Assembly: GCA_015478765.1 (NCBI GenBank)
Contig: JADMKR010000191.1
Location: 1 to 17,046, forward strand
Source: Flavobacterium sp.
GTDB taxonomy: Bacteria; Bacteroidota; Bacteroidia; Flavobacteriales; Flavobacteriaceae
Length of the DNA stretch: 17,046 nucleotides
Reading direction: 5' to 3'
The notes beneath the pieces are model-generated. The model was given only the letters and a program-made list of their open reading frames with translations. It was not told the origin of the DNA and did not search any database. Below, piece after piece: positions 7,396 to 15,397 of the stretch (its first letter is position 1; every line of letters begins with the position of its first letter). A program made the position numbers and the translations under genes.

Positions 7396-9165
7396 ATGCA
7401 AGCATTACATAACTTTCATATCCCAGTAATGGGACTGGCTTTTACTATCGACAGCCCCATTCGAGTGGCGCAATACGGAATCTCATCTGTCATTTCCATT
7501 ATGGACGACGATCTGATCGAAAAGATGAATGCGTTCTACAGCCGTAAATTTAATATCCCGTATCAGGAAATCACCCAGAAAATTTATGATTACCGGGCAA
7601 AACGGATCACATCTTACCTGAATCTTGTCGACAAAATAGTGAACGAAAAATTCACGGCATTCAAAGCTGAACTTTCTGAAAATGCAGCGATTCTGGAAAA
7701 TTTTAGGGCAATGCTTCCAACGACGTCGGAGATCAAAAAGGGACTTGAGAACATGATCCAGGAGAGCGGGTCTATAAAGGACAATATTCTTAAATTTTGC
7801 AACGATCATCTGCACCCGGGCGACATTGATGTGAATATCATGACAAAAGTCGATCGGGAAAATTTCGAAAAAAATGTTCCGCTACCAGTCGAATTTAACG
7901 ATGCCCATGCTGCATTGCGCGGCTTTGCGAACAGCACGCTGCAATCGTCGGTAGTATTATCAGCCGGACTCAATCCGAGGCTGTATGGCTATTTCGAGAA
8001 TTTCTCCGATTTTTTCCCGGACGAAAATTCTAAACTCCGAAAGAAAATCACCATTAAGGTTAGCGATTTCAGATCGGCAATGATACAGGGAAATTTCTTC
8101 GCCAAAAAAGGCCTGTGGGTTTCAGAATTCCGCATCGAATCGGGGTTGAATTGTGGCGGTCACGCCTTTGCAACCGATGGCTTGCTGCTGGGCCCGATCA
8201 TGCAAGAATTCAAAGAAAAACGCGAGGAACTCATTGACTCGATGCACCAACTATTAACGAAAGCACTTTTGCTGAAAAACGCACCTGTGCCGCAATCGCC
8301 GCTGCCCATTAAGATAAGCGTACAGGGCGGCGTGGGCACCGCTGAAGAGCATCAATTTTTGATCGATCATTACAATGCCGATTCGATTGGCTGGGGTTCA
8401 CCTTTTTTGTTGGTTCCCGAAGCTACCTCGGTTGATGCCGCCACCAGAGAATTATTAGCCAAAGCGGTCGAAGCCGATTTGTACACCAGCAACCTGTCGC
8501 CGTTAGGCGTCCCGTTCAACACCGTCAAAGGAACCACAACCGATTTCAACCGGCAAAAACGTATCGATAATCAGAAACCCGGAAGTCCGTGTCCCAAGAA
8601 ATTCCTGGCGCTCAACACCGAATATGGCAAAGAGGGAATCTGTACGGCTTCCCGAAAATATCAGGAGCGAAAAATTAAACAACTGGATTCTGAAGCAGCT
8701 ACAATTTCCTCAGCTGAATATGATGCCAAACACGAAGCGATTACTGAAAAAGCTTGTCTGTGCGTCGGACTGGCGAATGCATCGCTGCATGAAAATGACA
8801 TTAAAATTAAAGGCGATGACGGGGTGGTGGTTTGTCCCGGACCCAATATCGCGTATTTCGGACGGCAGTATTCGCTAAAGGAAATGATACAGCATATTTA
8901 CGGTGGACCTTCGATAATGGAATCGGATAACCGGCCGAACTTATTCATTAAGGAATTGTCGCTGTATTTGCAGTTTTTGAATGCCGCAATTAAATCGGGT
9001 TCGCTTGCCGACAAGCAACTCATTAAATTCCGCGCTAATCTTCTTGACGGAATAGCCTATTACAGGGATTTGTTTACCACGGGATCGTTCTTTAAAGACA
9101 AATTTGTCGCCAGCATCATGGCGCTCGATTTGGCTGAAGCCGAATTGACATCGATTCCGGTGTAA
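7396..9165 (+). CDS. Nitronate-monooxygenase-like FMN TIM-barrel protein with extra cysteines, function unknown
   Basis: A 589-residue soluble protein, much longer than a usual nitronate monooxygenase (about 320-380). Barrel-type motifs are visible: N-terminal MGLAFTIDSPIRVAQYG (12-28); GLNCGGHAFATDG (250-262), which aligns with the EAGGH signature around the catalytic His (here H256); and QGGVGTAEEHQFLI...ADSIGWGSPFLL (310-339), which matches the flavin-phosphate-binding GG...GAD.VQ.GT.FL segment. A region at about 40-160 is inserted, and a C-terminal extension carries C399, C416, C454, C456 and C480, which could hold an Fe-S cluster or metal. The substrate is unknown. It stands alone under a perfect FNR-like palindrome between copper-uptake and NAD/dNTP genes, so a role in nitrogen-oxide or anaerobic metabolism is inferred. 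The flavin-barrel assignment rests on motifs only. Confidence 0.7.
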   Translation: MQALHNFHIPVMGLAFTIDSPIRVAQYGISSVISIMDDDLIEKMNAFYSRKFNIPYQEITQKIYDYRAKRITSYLNLVDKIVNEKFTAFKAELSENAAILENFRAMLPTTSEIKKGLENMIQESGSIKDNILKFCNDHLHPGDIDVNIMTKVDRENFEKNVPLPVEFNDAHAALRGFANSTLQSSVVLSAGLNPRLYGYFENFSDFFPDENSKLRKKITIKVSDFRSAMIQGNFFAKKGLWVSEFRIESGLNCGGHAFATDGLLLGPIMQEFKEKREELIDSMHQLLTKALLLKNAPVPQSPLPIKISVQGGVGTAEEHQFLIDHYNADSIGWGSPFLLVPEATSVDAATRELLAKAVEADLYTSNLSPLGVPFNTVKGTTTDFNRQKRIDNQKPGSPCPKKFLALNTEYGKEGICTASRKYQERKIKQLDSEAATISSAEYDAKHEAITEKACLCVGLANASLHENDIKIKGDDGVVVCPGPNIAYFGRQYSLKEMIQHIYGGPSIMESDNRPNLFIKELSLYLQFLNAAIKSGSLADKQLIKFRANLLDGIAYYRDLFTTGSFFKDKFVASIMALDLAEAELTSIPV

Positions 9166-9187
9166 TAGTATCAGAAATTGCATCCTT

Positions 9188-9231
9188 ATGATTGCAGTCA
9201 TAAACAGCTTGTTTTGAACGTCCTACTTTTG
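9188..9231 (+). promoter_or_regulatory. CRP/FNR-like box and -7 element for the nadA-nrdG operon
   Basis: ATGATTGCAGTCAT (9188-9201, flanked by T and A) is followed by TACTTTTG (9224-9231), an exact TAnnTTTG match. Its TTT lies 33.5 bp from the box centre, as at the other boxes. The leader to nadA would be about 45-50 nt. Because the following genes are packed with gaps of at most 12 nt, this promoter probably drives all seven ORFs through 16603. Confidence 0.72.
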
Positions 9232-9237
9232 CTTCAG

Positions 9238-9262
9238 ATCGTAACAATATATCGTAACGATA
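9238..9262 (+). repeat. Tandem ATCGTAAC repeats with embedded palindrome in the nadA leader
   Basis: ATCGTAAC occurs at 9238-9245 and again at 9251-9258, a 13-bp period. The second copy is part of the odd-length palindrome TATCGT-A-ACGATA (9250-9262). A second -7-like string (TACTTTG, 9261-9267) follows. This could be an operator at a second nadA promoter or a leader element; no regulator is identified. Confidence 0.35.
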
Positions 9263-9283
9263 CTTTGAAAAGGCATCACGGAT

Positions 9284-10216
9284 ATGAACAAACAAATGTT
9301 GGTTACCGAAATAAACAGGCTGCGCAAAGAGCGAAATGCGGTAATCCTGGCGCATTATTATCAGGAAGCTGATATTCAGGAAATAGCCGATTTTGTAGGC
9401 GACAGCCTCGAACTTTCCAAGAAAGCAGCCTCGACCAACGCTGATGTGATTGTCTTTGCCGGCGTGCACTTTATGGCCGAAACGGCAAAAATCCTCAATC
9501 CGGGAAAAACCGTATTGCTACCCGACATGAATGCGGGCTGTTCGCTGGCCGATGGTTGTCTGGCCGAAGATTTCAGCAAGATGAAAGCCGAGCATCCAAA
9601 TCACAAAGTGGTGACCTACATCAATTGTTCAGCCGAAATCAAAGCACTTAGCGACATCGTATGTACGTCATCAAACGCGAAAAAAATTATAGAATCCTTT
9701 CCCGAAGAGCAACCAATATTATTCGCACCCGATCGGAATCTCGGAAAATACCTTCAAAAGGAAACCAATCGGAATCTTCTATTGTGGGACGGTTCGTGTA
9801 TTGTGCACGAAGCATTCTCACTAGATAAACTAATCACCTTATATAAACAGCATCCGGGAGCTGAAATCGTTGCGCATCCCGAATCGGAATCCCAGATACT
9901 AAACGTAGCCAGCTATGTGGGATCAACTTCAGGAATGCTGAATTATATCCGCAACAGCGAAACTAAAGTTTTCATTGTCGCGACCGAGGCCGGAATTCTT
10001 CACCAACTTTCGAAAGATGTTCCCGGCAAAACATTGATTGCCGCGCCGGTGTATGACGACAATACCTGTGCCTGCAGCGAATGCGCGTTCATGAAACTCA
10101 ATACGCTCGAGAAATTGTATCGCTGCCTGTTAAATAATTCTCCCGAAATACGGATTACCGATGAGTTGCGGCACAAGGCCTTAATTCCAATCCAACGCAT
10201 GTTGGAACTTTCATAA
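9284..10216 (+). CDS. nadA: Quinolinate synthase
   Basis: A 310-residue cytoplasmic [4Fe-4S] enzyme that condenses iminoaspartate (from NadB) with dihydroxyacetone phosphate to quinolinate for NAD synthesis. Family sequence is clear throughout: ILAHYYQ (21-27), VGDSLELSKKA (38-48), FAGVHFMAETAKIL (58-71), DMNAGCSLADGC (81-92), NCSAEIKALSD (114-124) and a C-terminal Cys-rich motif. Probable cluster ligands are C86, C172 (in DGSC) and C267 (in ECAFMKLN), by analogy with characterised NadA. Length matches the short (Thermotoga-type) form. It is first in the operon, 7 nt before nadB. The cluster is oxygen-sensitive, which fits the FNR-like box upstream. Confidence 0.97.
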   Translation: MNKQMLVTEINRLRKERNAVILAHYYQEADIQEIADFVGDSLELSKKAASTNADVIVFAGVHFMAETAKILNPGKTVLLPDMNAGCSLADGCLAEDFSKMKAEHPNHKVVTYINCSAEIKALSDIVCTSSNAKKIIESFPEEQPILFAPDRNLGKYLQKETNRNLLLWDGSCIVHEAFSLDKLITLYKQHPGAEIVAHPESESQILNVASYVGSTSGMLNYIRNSETKVFIVATEAGILHQLSKDVPGKTLIAAPVYDDNTCACSECAFMKLNTLEKLYRCLLNNSPEIRITDELRHKALIPIQRMLELS

Positions 10217-10223
10217 GCAGATT

Positions 10224-11711
10224 ATGCGAAAAACAGATATACTCATAATAGGAACAGGAATCGCCGGACTTTCATTTGCCGTTAAAACCGCCAGCAAAAG
10301 AAAAGACCTTTCGATTACGATAATGACCAAGGAAAAGGCCGAAGTGTCAAACACATTACACGCACAGGGAGGGATTGCCGCCGTGATGGATAATTTGAGG
10401 GACAGTTTTGACCAACATATAAATGACACGCTTAAATCGGGCGGCGGCGAGAGTGATCCGAAAATTGTGAAGATGGTCGTGTATCAGGCGCCTGAACGTT
10501 TGCAGGAACTAATCGACCTCGGAATGGCATTCGACAAAAATAAATCCGATTGGGATCTCGCACTCGAAGGCGGCCATTCGCAACCTCGGATATTGCATCA
10601 CAAAGACAACACCGGATTTGAAATCGAAAAAACATTGCTTGAAGCGGTGAAACGCTTTGAAAATATAACCATTCTTGAACACCATTACGTCGCCGATTTG
10701 GTCACCGAAACCGACAACTGCGTGGGCGCCTGGTATTTCGACGATGAAAATGTGGTGCGATATATTCGGGCGAAAGTCACCGTTGTGAGCACTGGCGGTT
10801 GCGGTCAGATTTTTAAGAATACCACCAATTCACCTATTGCTACCGGCGACGGAGTTGCGATTGCCCACCGTGCAAAAGCACAAATCCAGGATATGCACTA
10901 CATGCAGTTTCACCCAACGGCAATGTATGAACCCGATCGGAATCCGAGTTTCCTTCTCTCAGAAGCACTTCGGGGCGCGGGAGCACATGTAGTAAACGAA
11001 AACGGAAGACGCTTTTTGTTTTCGTACGATATTAATGGCGAACTGGCAACACGCGACATTGTGTCGAAAGCGATTGTCGAAGAACTGCGTAAAAGTGGGC
11101 AAAAACATGCCTACCTGGATTGCACCCATTTGAACATTCAGAAACTCCAAACCCATTTCGAATCAATCTATAATTATTGTAAAAGCAAAGGCATCAATCC
11201 TTCGAAACACCGCATCCCGATTATCCCGGTTGCACATTATCAATGTGGCGGAATCACGGTCAACCAGCATTCGCAAACGACGGTCAATGATCTGTATGCC
11301 ATAGGTGAATGTGCGCGCACAGGTTTACATGGAAAAAATAGGCTGGCGTCCAACTCACTTCTGGAGGCTTTGGTGTTTGCGCACCAGGCATCGGTGAAAG
11401 TCTGTGATACTATAGACGACATCTCACATTCCACTACGATTTATGTCAACAAATTCCCCGTCGGTTCGGTGGCGGCTTCCACTAAAAAAATTGATGAACT
11501 GAAAGATAATTTAAAATCGGTGCTGGAACAATATCATATTGACAGCGCTATCAATAAAGCATTGCTCGATATTCAGCACCTTAAGGAAATTGCCGATTCG
11601 ATTTTCCAGACCGAAAGCATTTCAAAACCAATCACCGAACTGATAAATATGCTCACAGTGGCTACACTTATCGTCGAGCATTCGAAAAATAATGAATTAG
11701 TAACTTTTTAA
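10224..11711 (+). CDS. nadB: L-aspartate oxidase
   Basis: A 495-residue flavoenzyme that oxidises L-aspartate to iminoaspartate, the substrate of NadA next door. The N-terminal Rossmann motif GTGIAG (10-15) binds FAD. Other fumarate-reductase/succinate-dehydrogenase family landmarks are LHAQGGIAAV (45-54), GHSQPRILH (117-125), MQFHPTA (227-233), R277 in ATRDIV, and the signature HGKNRLASNSLLEALVFAH (369-387). The C-terminal helical domain is somewhat shorter than in the roughly 540-residue E. coli enzyme but shows no break. NadB can pass electrons to fumarate instead of oxygen, so it can function anaerobically, consistent with the operon's other genes. Confidence 0.97.
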   Translation: MRKTDILIIGTGIAGLSFAVKTASKRKDLSITIMTKEKAEVSNTLHAQGGIAAVMDNLRDSFDQHINDTLKSGGGESDPKIVKMVVYQAPERLQELIDLGMAFDKNKSDWDLALEGGHSQPRILHHKDNTGFEIEKTLLEAVKRFENITILEHHYVADLVTETDNCVGAWYFDDENVVRYIRAKVTVVSTGGCGQIFKNTTNSPIATGDGVAIAHRAKAQIQDMHYMQFHPTAMYEPDRNPSFLLSEALRGAGAHVVNENGRRFLFSYDINGELATRDIVSKAIVEELRKSGQKHAYLDCTHLNIQKLQTHFESIYNYCKSKGINPSKHRIPIIPVAHYQCGGITVNQHSQTTVNDLYAIGECARTGLHGKNRLASNSLLEALVFAHQASVKVCDTIDDISHSTTIYVNKFPVGSVAASTKKIDELKDNLKSVLEQYHIDSAINKALLDIQHLKEIADSIFQTESISKPITELINMLTVATLIVEHSKNNELVTF

Positions 11712-11723
11712 ACAAATTAAAAC

Positions 11724-12449
11724 ATGGTAGTAGATACAAAAATTACAATTGGAGAAATTGTAGCAGAGGATTTTAGAACAGCAGCGGTTTTCTCAAAGTA
11801 CGGAATCGATTTCTGCTGTAAAGGAAACAGGACATTGGAAGAAGTTTGTGAGAAGAAAAACGTTTCTGTCAACACCCTAACCGAAGAACTCACGCGGGCA
11901 GCAAGCGATTTGTCGGGTAACGGAACCGATTACCAATCATGGCCATCCGATTTGCTGATCGATTACATCGAGAAAAAACACCACCGCTATGTGGAGGAAA
12001 AGTCGCCCGTTTTGATTCAATATCTGAACAAACTGTGCAAAGTACATGGTGAAAGGCACCCGGAATTATTCACCATTCACGATCTGTTCTATGAATCGGC
12101 CGGTGAACTCGCCGCACACATGAAGAAAGAAGAACTGATGCTGTTCCCATTCATCAAAAAAATGATCAAAGCAAAAGCAGGTAACCTTCCTTTGGAAAAT
12201 CCACATTTCGGAACAGTCGAGAATCCGGTAGCGATGATGAAAGACGAACACACCACCGAAGGGGAACGTTTCGAGGAAATCGCAAAACTAACAGACAATT
12301 ACACGCCGCCCGCCGACGCATGCAGCACCTATCGCGTGACATTTGCTATGCTTCAGGAGTTTGAGCAGGATCTTCATACGCACATCCATCTGGAAAATAA
12401 CATTCTGTTTCCACGGGCAATCGCAATGGAAAAAGAACTGCGAAACTAA
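11724..12449 (+). CDS. ric: Iron-sulfur cluster repair di-iron protein (Ric/YtfE/ScdA family)
   Basis: A 241-residue cytoplasmic protein. The N-terminal ScdA_N domain carries the signature YGIDFCCKGNRTLEEVC (26-42; C31, C32). The C-terminal hemerythrin-like four-helix bundle has plausible di-iron ligands: H86/H87, H108, H132 with E136 (HxxxE), H176, and H220 with E224 (HxxxE). This matches the ligand pattern of E. coli YtfE. These proteins restore clusters and di-iron sites damaged by nitric oxide or peroxide. Located 12 nt after nadB and 5 nt before nrdD, it is co-transcribed with several Fe-S enzymes (NadA, NrdG) that nitric oxide would attack during denitrification. Confidence 0.95.
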   Translation: MVVDTKITIGEIVAEDFRTAAVFSKYGIDFCCKGNRTLEEVCEKKNVSVNTLTEELTRAASDLSGNGTDYQSWPSDLLIDYIEKKHHRYVEEKSPVLIQYLNKLCKVHGERHPELFTIHDLFYESAGELAAHMKKEELMLFPFIKKMIKAKAGNLPLENPHFGTVENPVAMMKDEHTTEGERFEEIAKLTDNYTPPADACSTYRVTFAMLQEFEQDLHTHIHLENNILFPRAIAMEKELRN

Positions 12450-12454
12450 CCATT

Positions 12455-14569
12455 ATGGAAAAGTATGTGATAAAGCGTGACGGCTCATACAAGCCGTTTG
12501 AAGGCTACAAAATTGAAGAGGCGCTCGCCAAAGCATTTGCCAGCGTAAGCAAGCCGGTCAACAACAGCGTTTTTAATACGGTAATGAATTTCCTGGATGA
12601 AAAGGAAACCTGGGCTGTCGAGGAAATTCAGGACATCATCGAAAAGACACTGTATCAGCAGGATCTTTTCGACGTAATGCGGTCGTTCATGCTTTATCGC
12701 CATACTAGAAAACTGCAGCGCGAGCATCTCCACGGATTGAACGATGACACCACTTATGTCGACAGTACGCAAACCATAGAGGAATACATCAGTCAAACCG
12801 ACTGGCGGATCAATGCCAATGCGAATACGTCGTACTCAAATGCCGGTCTGGTCAACAATACCGCAGGGAAAATCATCGCTAATTATTGGCTGGATAAGAT
12901 TTATTCAAAAGAAGAAGGCTATCTGCACCGAAACGGCGACATCCATATCCACGATTTGGATTGCCTGACCGGATATTGCGCCGGATGGAGTTTGCGCGTG
13001 TTGCTTAACGAAGGCTTTAATGGCGTTCGCGGGCGTGTCGAAAGCAGGGCTCCGTCGCATTTTCGCGAGGCACTCGGCCAGATGGCAAACTTCTTAGGGA
13101 TTCTTCAAAGCGAATGGGCAGGCGCACAGGCATTCAGTTCGTTTGACACCTATCTTGCACCGTATGTTTTCAAGGACAAACTTTCGTATGTTGAAATTGA
13201 AAAGGCTATTCGCGGATTCGTTTATAATCTCAATGTGCCGGCTCGCTGGGGACAATCGCCATTCACCAATATCACATTGGACTGGACCGCGCCATCGGAT
13301 CTCAAAGATCAGATACCGACCAAAAAAGACAGGCATCTGTTTGAGGATATCAATGACGCCGATTTGCTCGCGGAATCCAAAAAACGGGGAGCCGATTCGC
13401 TGGTTGCGTTGAGCTACGGACATTTTCAACCCGAAATGGATCTCATCAACAAGGCATATTATACCATTATGACTGAAGGCGATGCAGGCGGCCAACCGTT
13501 CACTTTTCCGATTCCGACCGTGAATATCACCGAGGATTTTGATTGGGAAAGCGAAAATGTCGAGCTGCTGTTTGAAAACACGGCCAAGATCGGATCGTCG
13601 TATTTTCAGAATTTTATTGGAAGCCAATACCTGACAGATGAAAACGGCGAGAAGGTTGAAAACCCCGAAGCTTATAAACCTAACGCCGTACGCAGCATGT
13701 GTTGCCGACTTCAGCTTGATCTGCGCGAATTGCTAAAACGCGGAAACGGATTGTTTGGCAGTGCCGAAATGACGGGAAGCATAGGCGTGGTCACGGTAAA
13801 TATGGCGCGACTCGGGTATTTGTTTTCGGGTGACATTCCCGGATTGTACAAACGCCTGGATTATCTGATCGACAACGCAAAATCGACGCTCGAAAAGAAA
13901 AGGATATTTATTCAGGAGATGTACGACCGCGGACTTTTCCCCTATACAAAGCGATATCTTTCGCATTTCCGAAATCACTTCTCGACCATAGGCGTCAACG
14001 GAATGAATGAGATGATCGGGAACCTTTCGAAAGGCGGCGATACGATTACGAGTTCGAATGGAATTGCACTTGCCTCCGAAATACTCGAGCATATCCGCAA
14101 GCGAATGAAGGAGTTTCAGGAAGAAACCGGAAACCTTTACAATCTGGAAGCGACACCAGCGGAAGGCACCACCTATCGCTTCGCTAAAGAAGACAAAAAA
14201 CGCTACCCGGATATTTTACAAGCGGGTCAAGGTGCAAACATCTACTATACAAACAGTTCGCAGATTCCGGTCGATTTTACCGACGATCCCTATGAAGCGC
14301 TCATGCTTCAGGACGAGTTGCAATGCAAATACACCGGCGGTACCGTACTGCATTTGTACATGCGCGAGAAGATCAGCACGGCGGAGGCGTGTAAGACTTT
14401 CGTCAAAAAAGTACTGACGAATTTCAAACTTCCCTACATCACGGTAACGCCTGTTTTCAGTGTGTGTCCGGTGCACGGTTATCTCACCGGCGAACACGAA
14501 TTTTGTCCGAAATGCGACGATTTAATACTCAACAACCTTAAACCAGAAGAATATGAAAACACAAACTGA
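12455..14569 (+). CDS. nrdD: Anaerobic (class III) ribonucleotide reductase catalytic chain lacking its glycyl-radical tail
   Basis: A 704-residue protein. The N-terminal ATP-cone (about 3-90; YVIKRDGSYKPFEGYKIEEAL) senses dATP/ATP. The catalytic ten-stranded barrel includes NGDIHIHDLDCLTGYCAGWS and the conserved CCRLQLDLRELL and GSIGVVTVNMARLGYL segments. The C-terminus has a zinc-type motif C671-x2-H674 ... C684-x2-C687, and then stops after 17 more residues. Ordinary NrdD continues from this zinc site into a loop with the radical glycine (RVxGY). Here that loop is absent from this frame and is found in the overlapping next ORF (14553-14711). The protein should therefore be inactive alone and need the small polypeptide in trans, or a frameshift. 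It is translationally placed 5 nt after ric. Confidence 0.95.
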   Translation: MEKYVIKRDGSYKPFEGYKIEEALAKAFASVSKPVNNSVFNTVMNFLDEKETWAVEEIQDIIEKTLYQQDLFDVMRSFMLYRHTRKLQREHLHGLNDDTTYVDSTQTIEEYISQTDWRINANANTSYSNAGLVNNTAGKIIANYWLDKIYSKEEGYLHRNGDIHIHDLDCLTGYCAGWSLRVLLNEGFNGVRGRVESRAPSHFREALGQMANFLGILQSEWAGAQAFSSFDTYLAPYVFKDKLSYVEIEKAIRGFVYNLNVPARWGQSPFTNITLDWTAPSDLKDQIPTKKDRHLFEDINDADLLAESKKRGADSLVALSYGHFQPEMDLINKAYYTIMTEGDAGGQPFTFPIPTVNITEDFDWESENVELLFENTAKIGSSYFQNFIGSQYLTDENGEKVENPEAYKPNAVRSMCCRLQLDLRELLKRGNGLFGSAEMTGSIGVVTVNMARLGYLFSGDIPGLYKRLDYLIDNAKSTLEKKRIFIQEMYDRGLFPYTKRYLSHFRNHFSTIGVNGMNEMIGNLSKGGDTITSSNGIALASEILEHIRKRMKEFQEETGNLYNLEATPAEGTTYRFAKEDKKRYPDILQAGQGANIYYTNSSQIPVDFTDDPYEALMLQDELQCKYTGGTVLHLYMREKISTAEACKTFVKKVLTNFKLPYITVTPVFSVCPVHGYLTGEHEFCPKCDDLILNNLKPEEYENTN

Positions 14570-14711
14570 AGACATCCTGACCAAGCACATCGAAAAAAGG
14601 AGTAAATGCCTAGTTTACACTAGGGTAATGGGCTATCACCGTCCTGTTGAAAGTTTCAACATTGGAAAGAAGGGCGAGCACAAACAGCGAACGCACTTTG
14701 CTGAAAAATAG
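14553..14711 (+). CDS. Separately encoded glycyl-radical subunit of NrdD
   Basis: A 52-residue ORF in the +1 frame relative to nrdD. Its ATG lies 17 nt inside the nrdD end, and its stop TAG shares one base with the GTG start of nrdG. Residues 17-31 read SKCLVYTRVMGYHRP, which is the NrdD glycyl-radical loop with the radical residue at Gly27. The rest (NIGKKGEHKQRTHF, 36-49) matches the usual NrdD C-terminus. Residues 1-16 (MKTQTEDILTKHIEKR) have the character of the NrdD linker. NrdG should install the radical on Gly27. Both intergenic junctions look like normal coupled starts, arguing for a true split gene and against a random indel, although a sequencing error cannot be excluded from one read of the DNA. 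Functional analogy: GrcA (YfiD), the spare radical domain for pyruvate formate-lyase. Confidence 0.85.
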   Translation: MKTQTEDILTKHIEKRSKCLVYTRVMGYHRPVESFNIGKKGEHKQRTHFAEK

Positions 14712-15388
14712 TGGCAAATCCGCTATATAGCATCACGCCTTTTACTTTACTGGATTATCCGGATAAGACAGCCTGCATTCTGTGGTTTGCGGGCTGTAAT
14801 ATGCGGTGTGTGTACTGTTATAATCCCGATATTGTCACCGGCAAGGGAAAGATTTCGTTTGATGAAGCGCTTGCATTTCTCGATAAACGGAGAGGACTTC
14901 TCGAAGGTGTGGTCCTGAGTGGCGGCGAATGTACCCTTCATAAGGGTTTGCCCGATTTCATCGGCGAAATTCGCAAACGTGGTTATTACGTCAAAATTGA
15001 CACAAATGGATCGGCGCCGAAACTGCTCCAACAATTAATTGCCGAAAAACAAGTCGATTACATCGCACTCGACTATAAGGCGCTTCCGCGAAATTTCAAG
15101 AAAATCACCGTCAGCAATCTTTACGATAAATTCAACCAAAGCCTTCAAATGCTGATTCAAAGCAAAATGGATTTTGAAGTGCGAACCACGCTGCATTCCG
15201 ATTTGATTTCCAAAGACGACATGACCGAAATGATCTCGTATCTGAGAACCACGGGGTATTCCGGTAAGTACTTTATCCAATATTTTGTAAACGACACGCC
15301 TATTTTAGGTGAATTGGGAACTTCGCGAAAAATTTTGACCGCCGAAGATTTTCCATCGTCAGGGATTCAGCTTATTTTTAGGGCTTAA
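14711..15388 (+). CDS. nrdG: Anaerobic ribonucleotide reductase activating radical SAM enzyme
   Basis: A 225-residue radical S-adenosylmethionine enzyme that abstracts a hydrogen from the radical glycine of class III ribonucleotide reductase. The cluster motif CxxxCxxC is present as CNMRCVYC (C29, C33, C36), preceded by TPFTLLDYPDKTACILWFAG. The SAM-binding GGE motif is at 71-73 (SGGECTLHKG). The start is GTG at 14711: it overlaps the preceding stop by one base (TAGTG), gives a family-typical N-terminus, and an in-frame stop near 14603 rules out any far-upstream start. Its target here would be Gly27 of the separate small subunit just upstream, so gene order equals order of interaction. Confidence 0.94.
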   Translation: MANPLYSITPFTLLDYPDKTACILWFAGCNMRCVYCYNPDIVTGKGKISFDEALAFLDKRRGLLEGVVLSGGECTLHKGLPDFIGEIRKRGYYVKIDTNGSAPKLLQQLIAEKQVDYIALDYKALPRNFKKITVSNLYDKFNQSLQMLIQSKMDFEVRTTLHSDLISKDDMTEMISYLRTTGYSGKYFIQYFVNDTPILGELGTSRKILTAEDFPSSGIQLIFRA

Positions 15389-15397
15389 TAAAAAATC

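Noticed and set aside
14292..14304. ATGAAGCGCTCAT inside nrdD resembles the regulatory box
   Set aside because: The half-sites are separated by five bases, not six; it lies inside coding sequence and has no -7 element at the usual distance.
14526..14569. Programmed +1 frameshift joining nrdD to the glycyl-radical ORF
   Set aside because: No RF2-type or other known slippery arrangement is visible at the stop (AAC TGA), while the small ORF has its own ATG and normal coupled junctions at both ends. It is kept only as an alternative in the finding.
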